This document shows positions 6,485 through 12,636 of a stretch of DNA of 12,636 nucleotides, one piece after another. The stretch is taken from the NCBI GenBank assembly GCA_910588595.1, contig CAJUQU010000092.1, forward strand, positions 1 through 12,636. Direction: 5' to 3'. The notes beneath the pieces were generated by a model. That model worked only from the letters and a program-made list of their open reading frames with translations. It was not told the origin of the DNA and made no database searches. The stretch comes from an uncultured Lachnospiraceae bacterium (GTDB lineage: Bacteria; Bacillota_A; Clostridia; Lachnospirales; Lachnospiraceae). The position numbers were made by a program, and so were the translations under genes. Within the stretch, counting starts at the first letter, position 1. Each line of letters begins with the position of its first letter.

Positions 6485-9400
6485 ATGAAGAAATTGAGAA
6501 AGTTAACAGGAGCTGCGGCTGTCCTGACACTTGTTTTTATGGTTGCGGCACTGTTCCGTTTTCAAGGGGAGGAGATGTCCGAGCCAGGGCAGCAGCAGGT
6601 TGTGTATGATCTGGATGAGGGATGGAACCTGGTCTCTCTTCCGGCGAGCAAGGACGTGCCGGAGATGACACCGCTTGTCCGGGAAGCGCTGTCATCAGGC
6701 ACTTCTCAGACGGTAGATCTGCCGTATCGCGCGGGCGGGGAAGTGCTTGTCTTTCAGAGCACATTGTCGCACGACTTTGCCGGTATGACACTGGTTTTCT
6801 CCTCCGCAGGGGCGGCTGTCCGCGTCCTGTTGGACGGGGAAGTCCTCTTTGAGTACGGACTGGATGCGGCAGCGGATCAGACGGCTGGCAGCAGCGATTA
6901 CTATGTGAACATGCCGTCCTACTTTGAGCGCGGTGAACTGTGGATCGAGCTGATCGCGTCCGATCCCGGCACGGCGGCAGAGCTTGGAGCGGTTCAGATC
7001 GAAACGCGGGATATGATCATGGTCGGGCTCGTGGGGGGCAGTGTCGCGGATATCGGGTGCTGTCTTCTGATGCTGTTCATGGCGTTTGTCATGTTCATGC
7101 TAGCCCTGATACGGCGGTACACGTGCCAGCCGCAGAGGGGAGAAGTCTTTCTGGGATTGTCCGGGATCGCGGCGGGAGTATACTGTTTTATCAAAACAGA
7201 TACGCTGGGCATATTTTATAATTGGTATGAGCCCTATGTGATGCAGGAGTATCTGGTCGTGCTGGTGCCGCTGTTTTTGGCGCTGTACCACGAGCACAAT
7301 CTGCGGACGAGATATCCGCGACGCTTCTCGGCGCTGTTGGGCTGTGTGAGTGCCAATGCGCTGCTGCAGATCGCACTGCAGATGCTGGGTGTGCGGTATA
7401 TGGAGGATATGGTGATCCTGTCTGCAGCCGCGATCAGTGTTGTCTGCGCGGCTGCCATGGTGAGCCTGATACAGTCCGGGTATGAGAATAAACGTCTGTA
7501 TCTGCTGCTGCCCGTGTCAGCCCTGGCGGCACTGCTGTTGGGCGTGGCGGCGGAGAGTATCGCGCATGTGATCGGCGGAGGCATGTACGGCAGTATGGCG
7601 GGGCAGTACGGCATGACGATATACAGCGTCTCGATGGCAGCCCTGCACATCCTGCAGCTCTCAAAAGAATACCGGGAGAGTGCGGAGCACAGCGCGCGCC
7701 TTCTGGAGGAGAAGATCAAAGTGACAGAGCAGCAGAACGCGCAGCTCGCACTTGCCAAGAAAGACGCGGATGACGCCCGGCACGAGGCGCTTGCGGCAAA
7801 TGAGGCGAAGGGAAGGTTTCTGGCAAACATGTCCCACGAGATCCGCACACCGATCAATGCGGTGCTCGGCATGGACGAGATGATCCTGCGCGAGACGAAA
7901 GAGCAGCAGGTCAAGGAGTACGCCATGGATATCTACACGGCAGGGCAGACGCTGCTGTCGCTGATCAATGATATCCTTGACTTCTCCAAGATCGAGTCCG
8001 GTAAGATGGAGATCGTGCCGATCGCGTATGATCTGAGCAGCATGATACACGACCTGGTGAACATGGCTGCACAGCGGGCGGCGCACAAGGATATCCGCTT
8101 GGAAGTGACAGTCGACCCGCAGATCCCATCGAGACTGTACGGCGACGATGTGCGCATACGGCAGGTACTGACCAATATACTGACCAATGCGGTCAAATAC
8201 ACGCATGAAGGAACGGTGTGGCTGCGGGTGCAGTGCCGCGGAGACGGCAGTACGGTCGTGCTCCTGTTCGAGGTGGAGGACACAGGCATCGGCATCAGAC
8301 AGGCGGATCTGCCAAAGCTCTACACAGAGTTTGAGCGCATCGAGGAGGACAGGAACCGCAGCATTGAGGGCACCGGGCTTGGCATGAGCATCACGCTGCA
8401 GCTCCTTTCGCTGATGGGCAGCAGGCTGCAGGTCGAGAGCGAGTATGGAAAAGGGTCCAAATTCTATTTTGAGCTGGAACAGAAGATCGTCGACAGCACG
8501 CCGATCGGAAACTTTGAGTCGAGGATCCGGCAGATCGCGGAGGATTACGACTACCGTTCAAAGTTCTGTGCACCGGATGCAAAGATACTCGTCGTCGATG
8601 ACAACGCCGCCAACCGCAAAGTGTTCCGGCACCTGTTAAAAGAAACATTTGTTCAGGTGACAGATGTGGAGAGCGGCATGGAGTGTCTCGAACTGGTACA
8701 AAAGAACCGTTACGACCTGATCTTTCTGGATCACATGATGCCCGATATGGACGGGGTGGAGACGCTGCACCGCATAAAGGAGCTTCCCGGCTGTCCCTGC
8801 AGGGACACACCCATCATCGTGTTGACTGCCAATGCAGTGTCGGGCGCAAAGGAGAACTATCTGTCCGAGGGATTTGACGATTTCCTCTCCAAGCCGATCG
8901 TGCCGGACAAGCTCGAGAATATGATCATCAGCAGGCTGCCAGAGAGTCTGTTGAAAGAGGCTGCCGCCGGCAGCAAGAAGACCGTGCCGCCGGCTGGGAT
9001 AGGAGGACAGGTGGACGGTCCGGACACACTTCCCCAAGTGGACGGTCCGGACACGCTTCCCCAAGTGGACGGTCTCGACTGGCAGTACGCGTGGATGCAC
9101 CTGCCGGATATGGAGCTGTTAGCGTACACAGTCAGGGAATTCTATGGTCAGATCGATCACAGTGCGGACAGGCTGGAAGCATTTTACAGCCATATCGCAG
9201 AGCCGGGGCAGACAGAGCAGTACCGGATCCAGGTGCACGCCATGAAGAGCCTCGCGGCGACCGTGGGGATTTTGCCGCTCTCCGGTGTCGCAAAACTGTT
9301 GGAGTATGCGGCGAAAGATGGTAATATAGAAGTGATAGTGTCTGTCACGCCCGTGTTCCTGCGCGAGTGGCGCAGCTATCGCGGGAAACTGCAGGGCGTC

Positions 9401-9661
9401 TTTGGCATAGAGGAGGCAGCAAAAAAGGAAGCTGCGGACAGCGCTGTCATACTGGCGCTCGTGGAAATGGTCCGTTTCAGCGTGCAGGAGATGGATATTG
9501 ACGAGGCGGACCGGATCATGGCGCAGCTGCAGGGCTATGCATATCCTGACCGGATCGGCGGGAGTATACAGAAGCTCGCAGAGGCAGTGACCAGCCTCGA
9601 TGTGGAGGCGGTGGAGGCGTGCGCTGCGGCTTTGGCAGAACAGCTGGCATACATAGAATAG
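6485..9661 (+). CDS. Membrane hybrid sensor histidine kinase: extracellular domain, 7TM, HisKA-HATPase-REC-HPt
   Basis: Sensor of a multistep phosphorelay, 1058 residues. An N-terminal membrane anchor (about 8-26) is followed by an exported segment (27-175) with a jelly-roll look (EGWNLVSLP near its start, LLDGEVLFEYG later), similar in style to 7TMR-DISM or galactose-binding-like domains. Seven hydrophobic segments follow at about 180-208, 220-240, 255-270, 283-303, 309-329, 338-363 and 375-393, then a coiled coil at 394-440. HisKA has NMSHEIRTP with phosphate acceptor H451. HATPase has N568 in the N box, DTGIGI from D599 and GTGLG from G629. The receiver has D705-D706, acceptor D749 in LIFLDHMMPDMDG and K803. 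An HPt-like domain follows with H918 in VHAMKSLAATVG. A repetitive linker joins REC to HPt. It starts its own operon with the response regulator 19 bases downstream. The ligand is unknown; adjacency to a sugar importer is only a weak hint. No DNA-binding domain is present. Confidence 0.92.
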   Translation: MKKLRKLTGAAAVLTLVFMVAALFRFQGEEMSEPGQQQVVYDLDEGWNLVSLPASKDVPEMTPLVREALSSGTSQTVDLPYRAGGEVLVFQSTLSHDFAGMTLVFSSAGAAVRVLLDGEVLFEYGLDAAADQTAGSSDYYVNMPSYFERGELWIELIASDPGTAAELGAVQIETRDMIMVGLVGGSVADIGCCLLMLFMAFVMFMLALIRRYTCQPQRGEVFLGLSGIAAGVYCFIKTDTLGIFYNWYEPYVMQEYLVVLVPLFLALYHEHNLRTRYPRRFSALLGCVSANALLQIALQMLGVRYMEDMVILSAAAISVVCAAAMVSLIQSGYENKRLYLLLPVSALAALLLGVAAESIAHVIGGGMYGSMAGQYGMTIYSVSMAALHILQLSKEYRESAEHSARLLEEKIKVTEQQNAQLALAKKDADDARHEALAANEAKGRFLANMSHEIRTPINAVLGMDEMILRETKEQQVKEYAMDIYTAGQTLLSLINDILDFSKIESGKMEIVPIAYDLSSMIHDLVNMAAQRAAHKDIRLEVTVDPQIPSRLYGDDVRIRQVLTNILTNAVKYTHEGTVWLRVQCRGDGSTVVLLFEVEDTGIGIRQADLPKLYTEFERIEEDRNRSIEGTGLGMSITLQLLSLMGSRLQVESEYGKGSKFYFELEQKIVDSTPIGNFESRIRQIAEDYDYRSKFCAPDAKILVVDDNAANRKVFRHLLKETFVQVTDVESGMECLELVQKNRYDLIFLDHMMPDMDGVETLHRIKELPGCPCRDTPIIVLTANAVSGAKENYLSEGFDDFLSKPIVPDKLENMIISRLPESLLKEAAAGSKKTVPPAGIGGQVDGPDTLPQVDGPDTLPQVDGLDWQYAWMHLPDMELLAYTVREFYGQIDHSADRLEAFYSHIAEPGQTEQYRIQVHAMKSLAATVGILPLSGVAKLLEYAAKDGNIEVIVSVTPVFLREWRSYRGKLQGVFGIEEAAKKEAADSAVILALVEMVRFSVQEMDIDEADRIMAQLQGYAYPDRIGGSIQKLAEAVTSLDVEAVEACAAALAEQLAYIE
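9011..9074 (+). repeat. 27-bp in-frame tandem repeat in the kinase REC-HPt linker
   Basis: Unit 1 (9011-9037) and unit 2 (9038-9064) differ at a single base (A 9028 versus G 9055), and a partial third copy matches the first 10 bases (9065-9074). It encodes VDGPDTLPQ twice plus VDG. Being a multiple of three it preserves frame, so copy number can change linker length by 9 residues without breaking the protein. Near identity implies recent duplication. Confidence 0.92.
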
Positions 9662-9680
9662 AGAATCGAAGGAGAAGGAA

Positions 9681-10466
9681 ATGAAAAAAATACTATTGAT
9701 CGGAAAACTGAACAGTGTAGTGAAGGAGACAAACCAGTTTTTGTCACAATATTTCCATGTCCAGCTTTGTTCCGAGAACGCAAATGTTGCGGAGGGGATG
9801 CTAAAGATCGTGGATCCGGATCTGGTCCTGATCAGCCTGATCGGCGCCTACGGCATTGATACGTCCATATTTTATCTGCTGAGCGACCAGTACGCGCAGA
9901 TCCCGGTGCTGACCATCGGCACGAAGGAGGAGAGCAGCAATTTCTTTAAATATTATGAGAACAGCCAGTTTGAGAACCTGATCCGCCCGGTCGAGAACAC
10001 GACCATCATGGAAGCCGTGTGCAGGCGGCTTGGCGTGAGCGGGCAGGAGGTCGAGGAGGAGGCAGCGGCAGAGAAGAGCGAGCGCGCGGGAAAAAAGCGA
10101 ATCCTGGTGGTGGACGACAACGGCACTATGCTAAGGACGATGAAGGCGATGCTCTCAGACCGCTATGAGGTTGCCGTGGCAGTCTCCGGCGCGCAGGCGA
10201 TGACCTCCATCGGTAAGCAGCGCCCGGATCTGATCCTGCTCGACTATGAGATGCCTGTCTGTGACGGCAGAATGACGCTGGAGATGATCCGCGCCGACGA
10301 GGAGATGCGGGATATCCCGGTCATGTTTCTGACAGCCGTCAACGACCGGGAAAATATCGAGGCGGTGCTGCGGCTCAAACCTGCGGGATATTTTCTGAAA
10401 CCGCCGGTGAAGGACAAGCTGACCGCGGAGATCGACAGGGTGCTCTACGGCGGGAAAGAAAAGTAA
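9681..10466 (+). CDS. Response regulator with pseudo-receiver plus receiver, no output domain
   Basis: Likely phosphate acceptor partner of the upstream hybrid kinase, 261 residues. The N-terminal part (1-118) has a receiver-like pattern, but the acceptor position in DLVLISLIG is S52 instead of Asp, the acidic pair near the N terminus is absent (LLIGK), and the usual conserved Lys-Pro is Arg-Pro (102-103). It looks like an inactive receiver fold. A charged Glu/Ala-rich linker (119-138) leads to a complete receiver (139-258): DD at 145-146, acceptor D188 in LILLDYEMP, T218 and K240 in FLKPP. No helix-turn-helix, GGDEF, EAL, HD or CheB-type effector is visible, so it signals by protein contact or passes phosphate on. 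The start has AAGGAG about 6 bases upstream. Only 19 bases separate it from the kinase stop, so the two are co-transcribed. It converges with the methyltransferase gene with 5 bases between. Confidence 0.88.
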   Translation: MKKILLIGKLNSVVKETNQFLSQYFHVQLCSENANVAEGMLKIVDPDLVLISLIGAYGIDTSIFYLLSDQYAQIPVLTIGTKEESSNFFKYYENSQFENLIRPVENTTIMEAVCRRLGVSGQEVEEEAAAEKSERAGKKRILVVDDNGTMLRTMKAMLSDRYEVAVAVSGAQAMTSIGKQRPDLILLDYEMPVCDGRMTLEMIRADEEMRDIPVMFLTAVNDRENIEAVLRLKPAGYFLKPPVKDKLTAEIDRVLYGGKEK

Positions 10467-10471
10467 GGCAG

Positions 10472-11248
10472 TTAAAAGCCAGTGTTTTTCAGATACCAGC
10501 TATATCCTCTAAAGATCAGGCGCTGTGTCTGGCTGCCAAAAATCGGGGACAGCGTTTTCTGAAACCACTGGCGGGCAGCTGCCTCTTCTATGTCCCCGTT
10601 TTCGATCCTGGCATTCACATTGGACTGGATCATCATAAAATCGGTAAAAGATTCCAGACAAAAGGAGTATTCCATCTGCAGATCGATCTGATTGTCTAAT
10701 GAAAATCCATACGGTGCAACATCCTCACTTTTCCATACAGATTCATTGCGGTATGGTTTCGGAAACTTGATGAGGTACTGACCATGCCACCAGTCTGTGT
10801 ATGAGGGACTCCCGATCATTGTATCAGTAATTGCAAAATCATAGATTATCAGGTATGCATCAGTTCTCATCAGCCGATGAAGATTGGATAAAAACCGGTC
10901 TCTGTCGATCCACTGGATAGCGCCTGCCGCTGTGGCAATGTCAGCCCTCGCTTTTTCCAGCGAAAGGTTTTCTGCACTGCTGACAAGATAAGAGATATCT
11001 TTATCCTGTTTGCACACTTCCCTCGCGACACGGATCATCTCGGGAGAGATATCTGTGCCGATCACGTTAGTGCAGATTGCTTTCAATGCTTTGGTCGAAA
11101 GACCGGAACCACACCCGATATCAAGACCCAATTCGTAGTGCTGTCCGTTGGTATCACGCTGGAATCTCTCGATGACCAGTCTGTGCAGGAAAGGTCTGTT
11201 TTGGTATCCCTGTGCGATGCGTTTTTGATCAAAATCGGTGTTTTTCAT
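10472..11248 (-). CDS. Class I SAM-dependent methyltransferase (Methyltransf_11/25-like)
   Basis: Cytoplasmic methyltransferase of unknown substrate, 258 residues from the chosen start. Motif I LDIGCGSG lies at about residues 42-49 and binds SAM. VIGTDISPEMI supplies the acidic residue at the end of strand beta2 that contacts the ribose. AENLSL and the DIATAAGAIQWID region match motifs II-IV of small-molecule methyltransferases. The C-terminal half (WWHGQYLIKFPKPYRN and after) fits the substrate lid region of such enzymes but shows nothing specific. Start choice: AAGGAG (minus strand, 11261-11266 region) is 10 bases from ATG 11248 but only 1 base from ATG 11257, so 11248 is preferred; using 11257 adds MNL. 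It lies 68 bases downstream of the ROK regulator on the same strand and is probably in its operon. No terminator separates its 3' end from the convergent response regulator. Confidence 0.87.
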   Translation of the reverse strand: MKNTDFDQKRIAQGYQNRPFLHRLVIERFQRDTNGQHYELGLDIGCGSGLSTKALKAICTNVIGTDISPEMIRVAREVCKQDKDISYLVSSAENLSLEKARADIATAAGAIQWIDRDRFLSNLHRLMRTDAYLIIYDFAITDTMIGSPSYTDWWHGQYLIKFPKPYRNESVWKSEDVAPYGFSLDNQIDLQMEYSFCLESFTDFMMIQSNVNARIENGDIEEAAARQWFQKTLSPIFGSQTQRLIFRGYSWYLKNTGF

Positions 11249-11316
11249 TAAGTTCATTCTCCTTGTCTTTTAGAGTGTTCTCTTCCCGCTACTTTGGCGA
11301 AAGCAGTACTTTGGCA

Positions 11317-12330
11317 TCATATATCATGTATCTGATAAATAGTTGAAAAGATCAGTTCTACGCCCGCCGCCATGAGACCCGCAGTATAGTCCGCCTCATA
11401 AGTGTGCAGATATGCAAATTGCGGTATGACTTCCCGGGGCAGATACTGCATACAATATTCTTTTATGTCTGTCTCCGGCATGTTCCTGGTCAGATAGATC
11501 ATGATCTGATGAGGGTTGATCATGGTGATGATCTGAACAGCGAGCCTGCCGATATAGTCTTGCATGTTGACGTTCTGGTAATCATTCAGTGCGATCTCAC
11601 GGAATGTCCGTGTGCTGTCAAATAGATTAAAACCGATCTCTCCCTGAAATCCACAAAATCCACTGACGGGTGCACCGTTTACCAGACAGCTGCACCCAGG
11701 TCCATTTTCACCAATATGGATGCAGGCGATGTTTTCCCTGACGGAGTTATCAAAGCTTTTCTTTCCGAATCCCGAAATCAATGCGTTCATATTATTTAAG
11801 ACTACTGCAGGAATATGAAATGTCTGGCGGATAATGTTTTGAAGTTCGCAGTTCTGTAACTTTTTGAATCCATCGATTAAAAATATTTTTCCCTTGTGAA
11901 CGGCTCCGGGAACACCGACCGCAAACGATCTTATTTTGGGATTGCGGACGTAATGCTCTTGTGCAAACGACAGGATGGTCTGAATGGTGACATCGCCATC
12001 TACGACCTTTTCTGCGGCGTCTTTCTTTTCAAGAGCCATATTTGTGATGATGGCTTTTATCCGATTCGGCTCGATGATCATACATAAACTGTGCGCATAC
12101 TCTTTGTCCAGCTGGTATTCGTATGCTTTTCTGCCACCGGTATCATTGCGCTTCCCGCTCAATGTATGAATCACATTTTCAGCTACAAGTTCATCTACGA
12201 TCTTGCTTGTTGTAGGAAAACTCAGCTTGGTATTTCTGGAAATGTCCTGCTTGGTGTAGATATCAAAATCATTTATCGACTGTATGATACTATATCTGTT
12301 TAGATTTTTTGCTATACTTGAAAATGCCAT
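11317..12330 (-). CDS. ROK-family transcriptional regulator (NagC/XylR-like), non-kinase
   Basis: Sugar-responsive repressor, 337 residues. The N-terminal winged helix-turn-helix (about 12-58) includes TKQDISRNTKLSFPTTSKIVDELVAEN split across helices, and TGGRKAYEY in the wing, typical of ROK repressors. The ROK fold follows: VGVPGAV, LNNMNALISG and GEIGFNLF mark the substrate-site motifs. The catalytic Asp of ROK sugar kinases is N180 here, the His of the ExGH motif is replaced by Phe, and the CxCGxxGC zinc cluster is missing, so it should not phosphorylate sugar. Start choice: GGAG lies 9 bases upstream of ATG 12330; a TTG at 12345 would place that site inside the gene. It has a near-consensus promoter and an overlapping palindrome. 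The likely partner gene is the methyltransferase downstream. The effector sugar is unknown. Sequence is visibly more AT-rich than the transporter and kinase genes. Confidence 0.88.
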   Translation of the reverse strand: MAFSSIAKNLNRYSIIQSINDFDIYTKQDISRNTKLSFPTTSKIVDELVAENVIHTLSGKRNDTGGRKAYEYQLDKEYAHSLCMIIEPNRIKAIITNMALEKKDAAEKVVDGDVTIQTILSFAQEHYVRNPKIRSFAVGVPGAVHKGKIFLIDGFKKLQNCELQNIIRQTFHIPAVVLNNMNALISGFGKKSFDNSVRENIACIHIGENGPGCSCLVNGAPVSGFCGFQGEIGFNLFDSTRTFREIALNDYQNVNMQDYIGRLAVQIITMINPHQIMIYLTRNMPETDIKEYCMQYLPREVIPQFAYLHTYEADYTAGLMAAGVELIFSTIYQIHDI

Positions 12331-12365
12331 ATCGCAACACTCCAATATTTAATGTATTTTTAAAA

Positions 12366-12380
12366 CTATTTAAATAATAG
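12366..12380. promoter_or_regulatory. Palindrome over the -10 of the ROK gene, operator candidate
   Basis: CTATT (12366-12370) and AATAG (12376-12380) are perfect inverted arms around five bases, covering the -10 box. ROK repressors of the XylR/NagC type bind AT-rich dyads of this style, so autoregulation is plausible. Five-base AT-rich arms can arise by chance. Confidence 0.35.
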
Positions 12381-12402
12381 ACCATCTTAGGTTTATTGTC
12401 AA
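12374..12402 (-). promoter_or_regulatory. Sigma-A promoter of the ROK regulator
   Basis: On the minus strand a perfect TTGACA (12402-12397) is followed by exactly 17 bp and TATTAT (12379-12374), five of six to consensus. It starts transcription near 12367, about 37 nt before the ATG at 12330, and is the best-formed promoter in the window. Confidence 0.88.
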
Positions 12403-12412
12403 CACTAATATT

Positions 12413-12617
12413 CTAGAGCGTGTTTGATAAATCATTCCCGCCATCTATATAACAACGCCATAGCGTCGTATTCACCACTTTGCGCGATATTTGCGTCAAA
12501 TTCAGTCGACGTAGCCCGCTACGACTCCTTCATTTGGCACATCATCTGTAAGATGATTTAATCTCCCACAAACTGTGCCGTACATCTGACAGAAAGCATT
12601 TTTCAAACACGCTCTAG
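12413..12617. mobile_element. MITE-like non-coding element with 15-bp terminal inverted repeats
   Basis: CTAGAGCGTGTTTGA (12413-12427) is repeated in perfect inverted form at 12603-12617, and pairing continues imperfectly for five more bases (4 of 5). The element is about 205 bp and has no open frame of use. Internal structure includes CGTAGC/GCTACG at 12510-12523 and ATCATCT/AGATGAT at 12541-12557. The ends can be read as TA or CTAG target duplication plus shorter inverted repeats, as expected of an IS630/mariner-like derivative, but the family is not determined. It would be moved in trans by a transposase elsewhere. Its edge is about 10 bases upstream of the -35 of the ROK gene. Confidence 0.75.
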
Positions 12618-12636
12618 TGCTCCATCCAGACAGAAA

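Noticed and set aside
7234..7926. Minus-strand open frame of 230 codons inside the kinase gene
   Set aside because: Antisense to the 7TM region; Ser/Ala/Arg-rich composition is what reverse reading of hydrophobic codons gives.
12331..12345. TTG start adding five residues to the ROK regulator
   Set aside because: The GGAG ribosome binding site would fall inside the gene; ATG 12330 is correctly spaced from it.

Overview
The window looks like a chromosomal segment of a Gram-positive anaerobe of the Clostridia, most likely a Lachnospiraceae-type gut bacterium. The evidence is strong AGGAGG-type ribosome binding sites, extended -10 promoters, a CUT2 sugar ABC operon with a lipoprotein binding protein, an AraR-type GntR/LacI-fold repressor, and a large 7TM hybrid histidine kinase. 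No species can be named from the sequence.

Layout. Bases 1-905 (minus) are the first ~301 codons of an araR-like repressor that runs off the left edge. Bases 906-1497 are a long AT-rich divergent control region with an extended -10 promoter and palindromes for araR, candidate promoters for the transporter operon, and short repeats. Bases 1498-6321 (plus) are a complete four-gene sugar importer of the ytfQ-ytfR-ytfT-yjfF type: lipoprotein binding protein, double ATPase and two permeases. A GC-rich hairpin lies between the first and second genes and a strong intrinsic terminator ends the operon at about 6374. Bases 6485-10466 (plus) are a separate two-gene signalling unit with its own extended -10 promoter: a 1058-residue membrane hybrid kinase (extracellular jelly-roll-like domain, 7TM, HisKA, HATPase, REC, HPt) and a 261-residue response regulator made of a degenerate and an intact receiver, with no output domain. 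Bases 10472-12330 (minus) hold a SAM-dependent methyltransferase and, upstream of it, a ROK-family repressor with an excellent TTGACA/TATTAT promoter. Bases 12413-12617 are a non-coding element with 15-bp perfect terminal inverted repeats, a likely MITE.

How the parts work together. The AraR-like regulator next to a galactofuranose-type (YtfQ) importer suggests sugar-responsive control of uptake of a pentose or hexose; L-arabinose or a furanose-form sugar is the best guess, but this is inference. The kinase and regulator carry the residues for a His-Asp-His-Asp phosphorelay (H451, D749, H918, then D188 of the second protein) whose output must lie elsewhere. Nothing in the sequence ties that relay to the transporter except adjacency. 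The ROK regulator and methyltransferase are in lower-GC sequence by eye and sit beside the MITE.

I saw no rRNA, tRNA, CRISPR array, integrase or transposase gene. The window is mostly recognisable families; the less expected parts are the regulatory architecture, the outputless phosphorelay with a pseudo-receiver, and the MITE.
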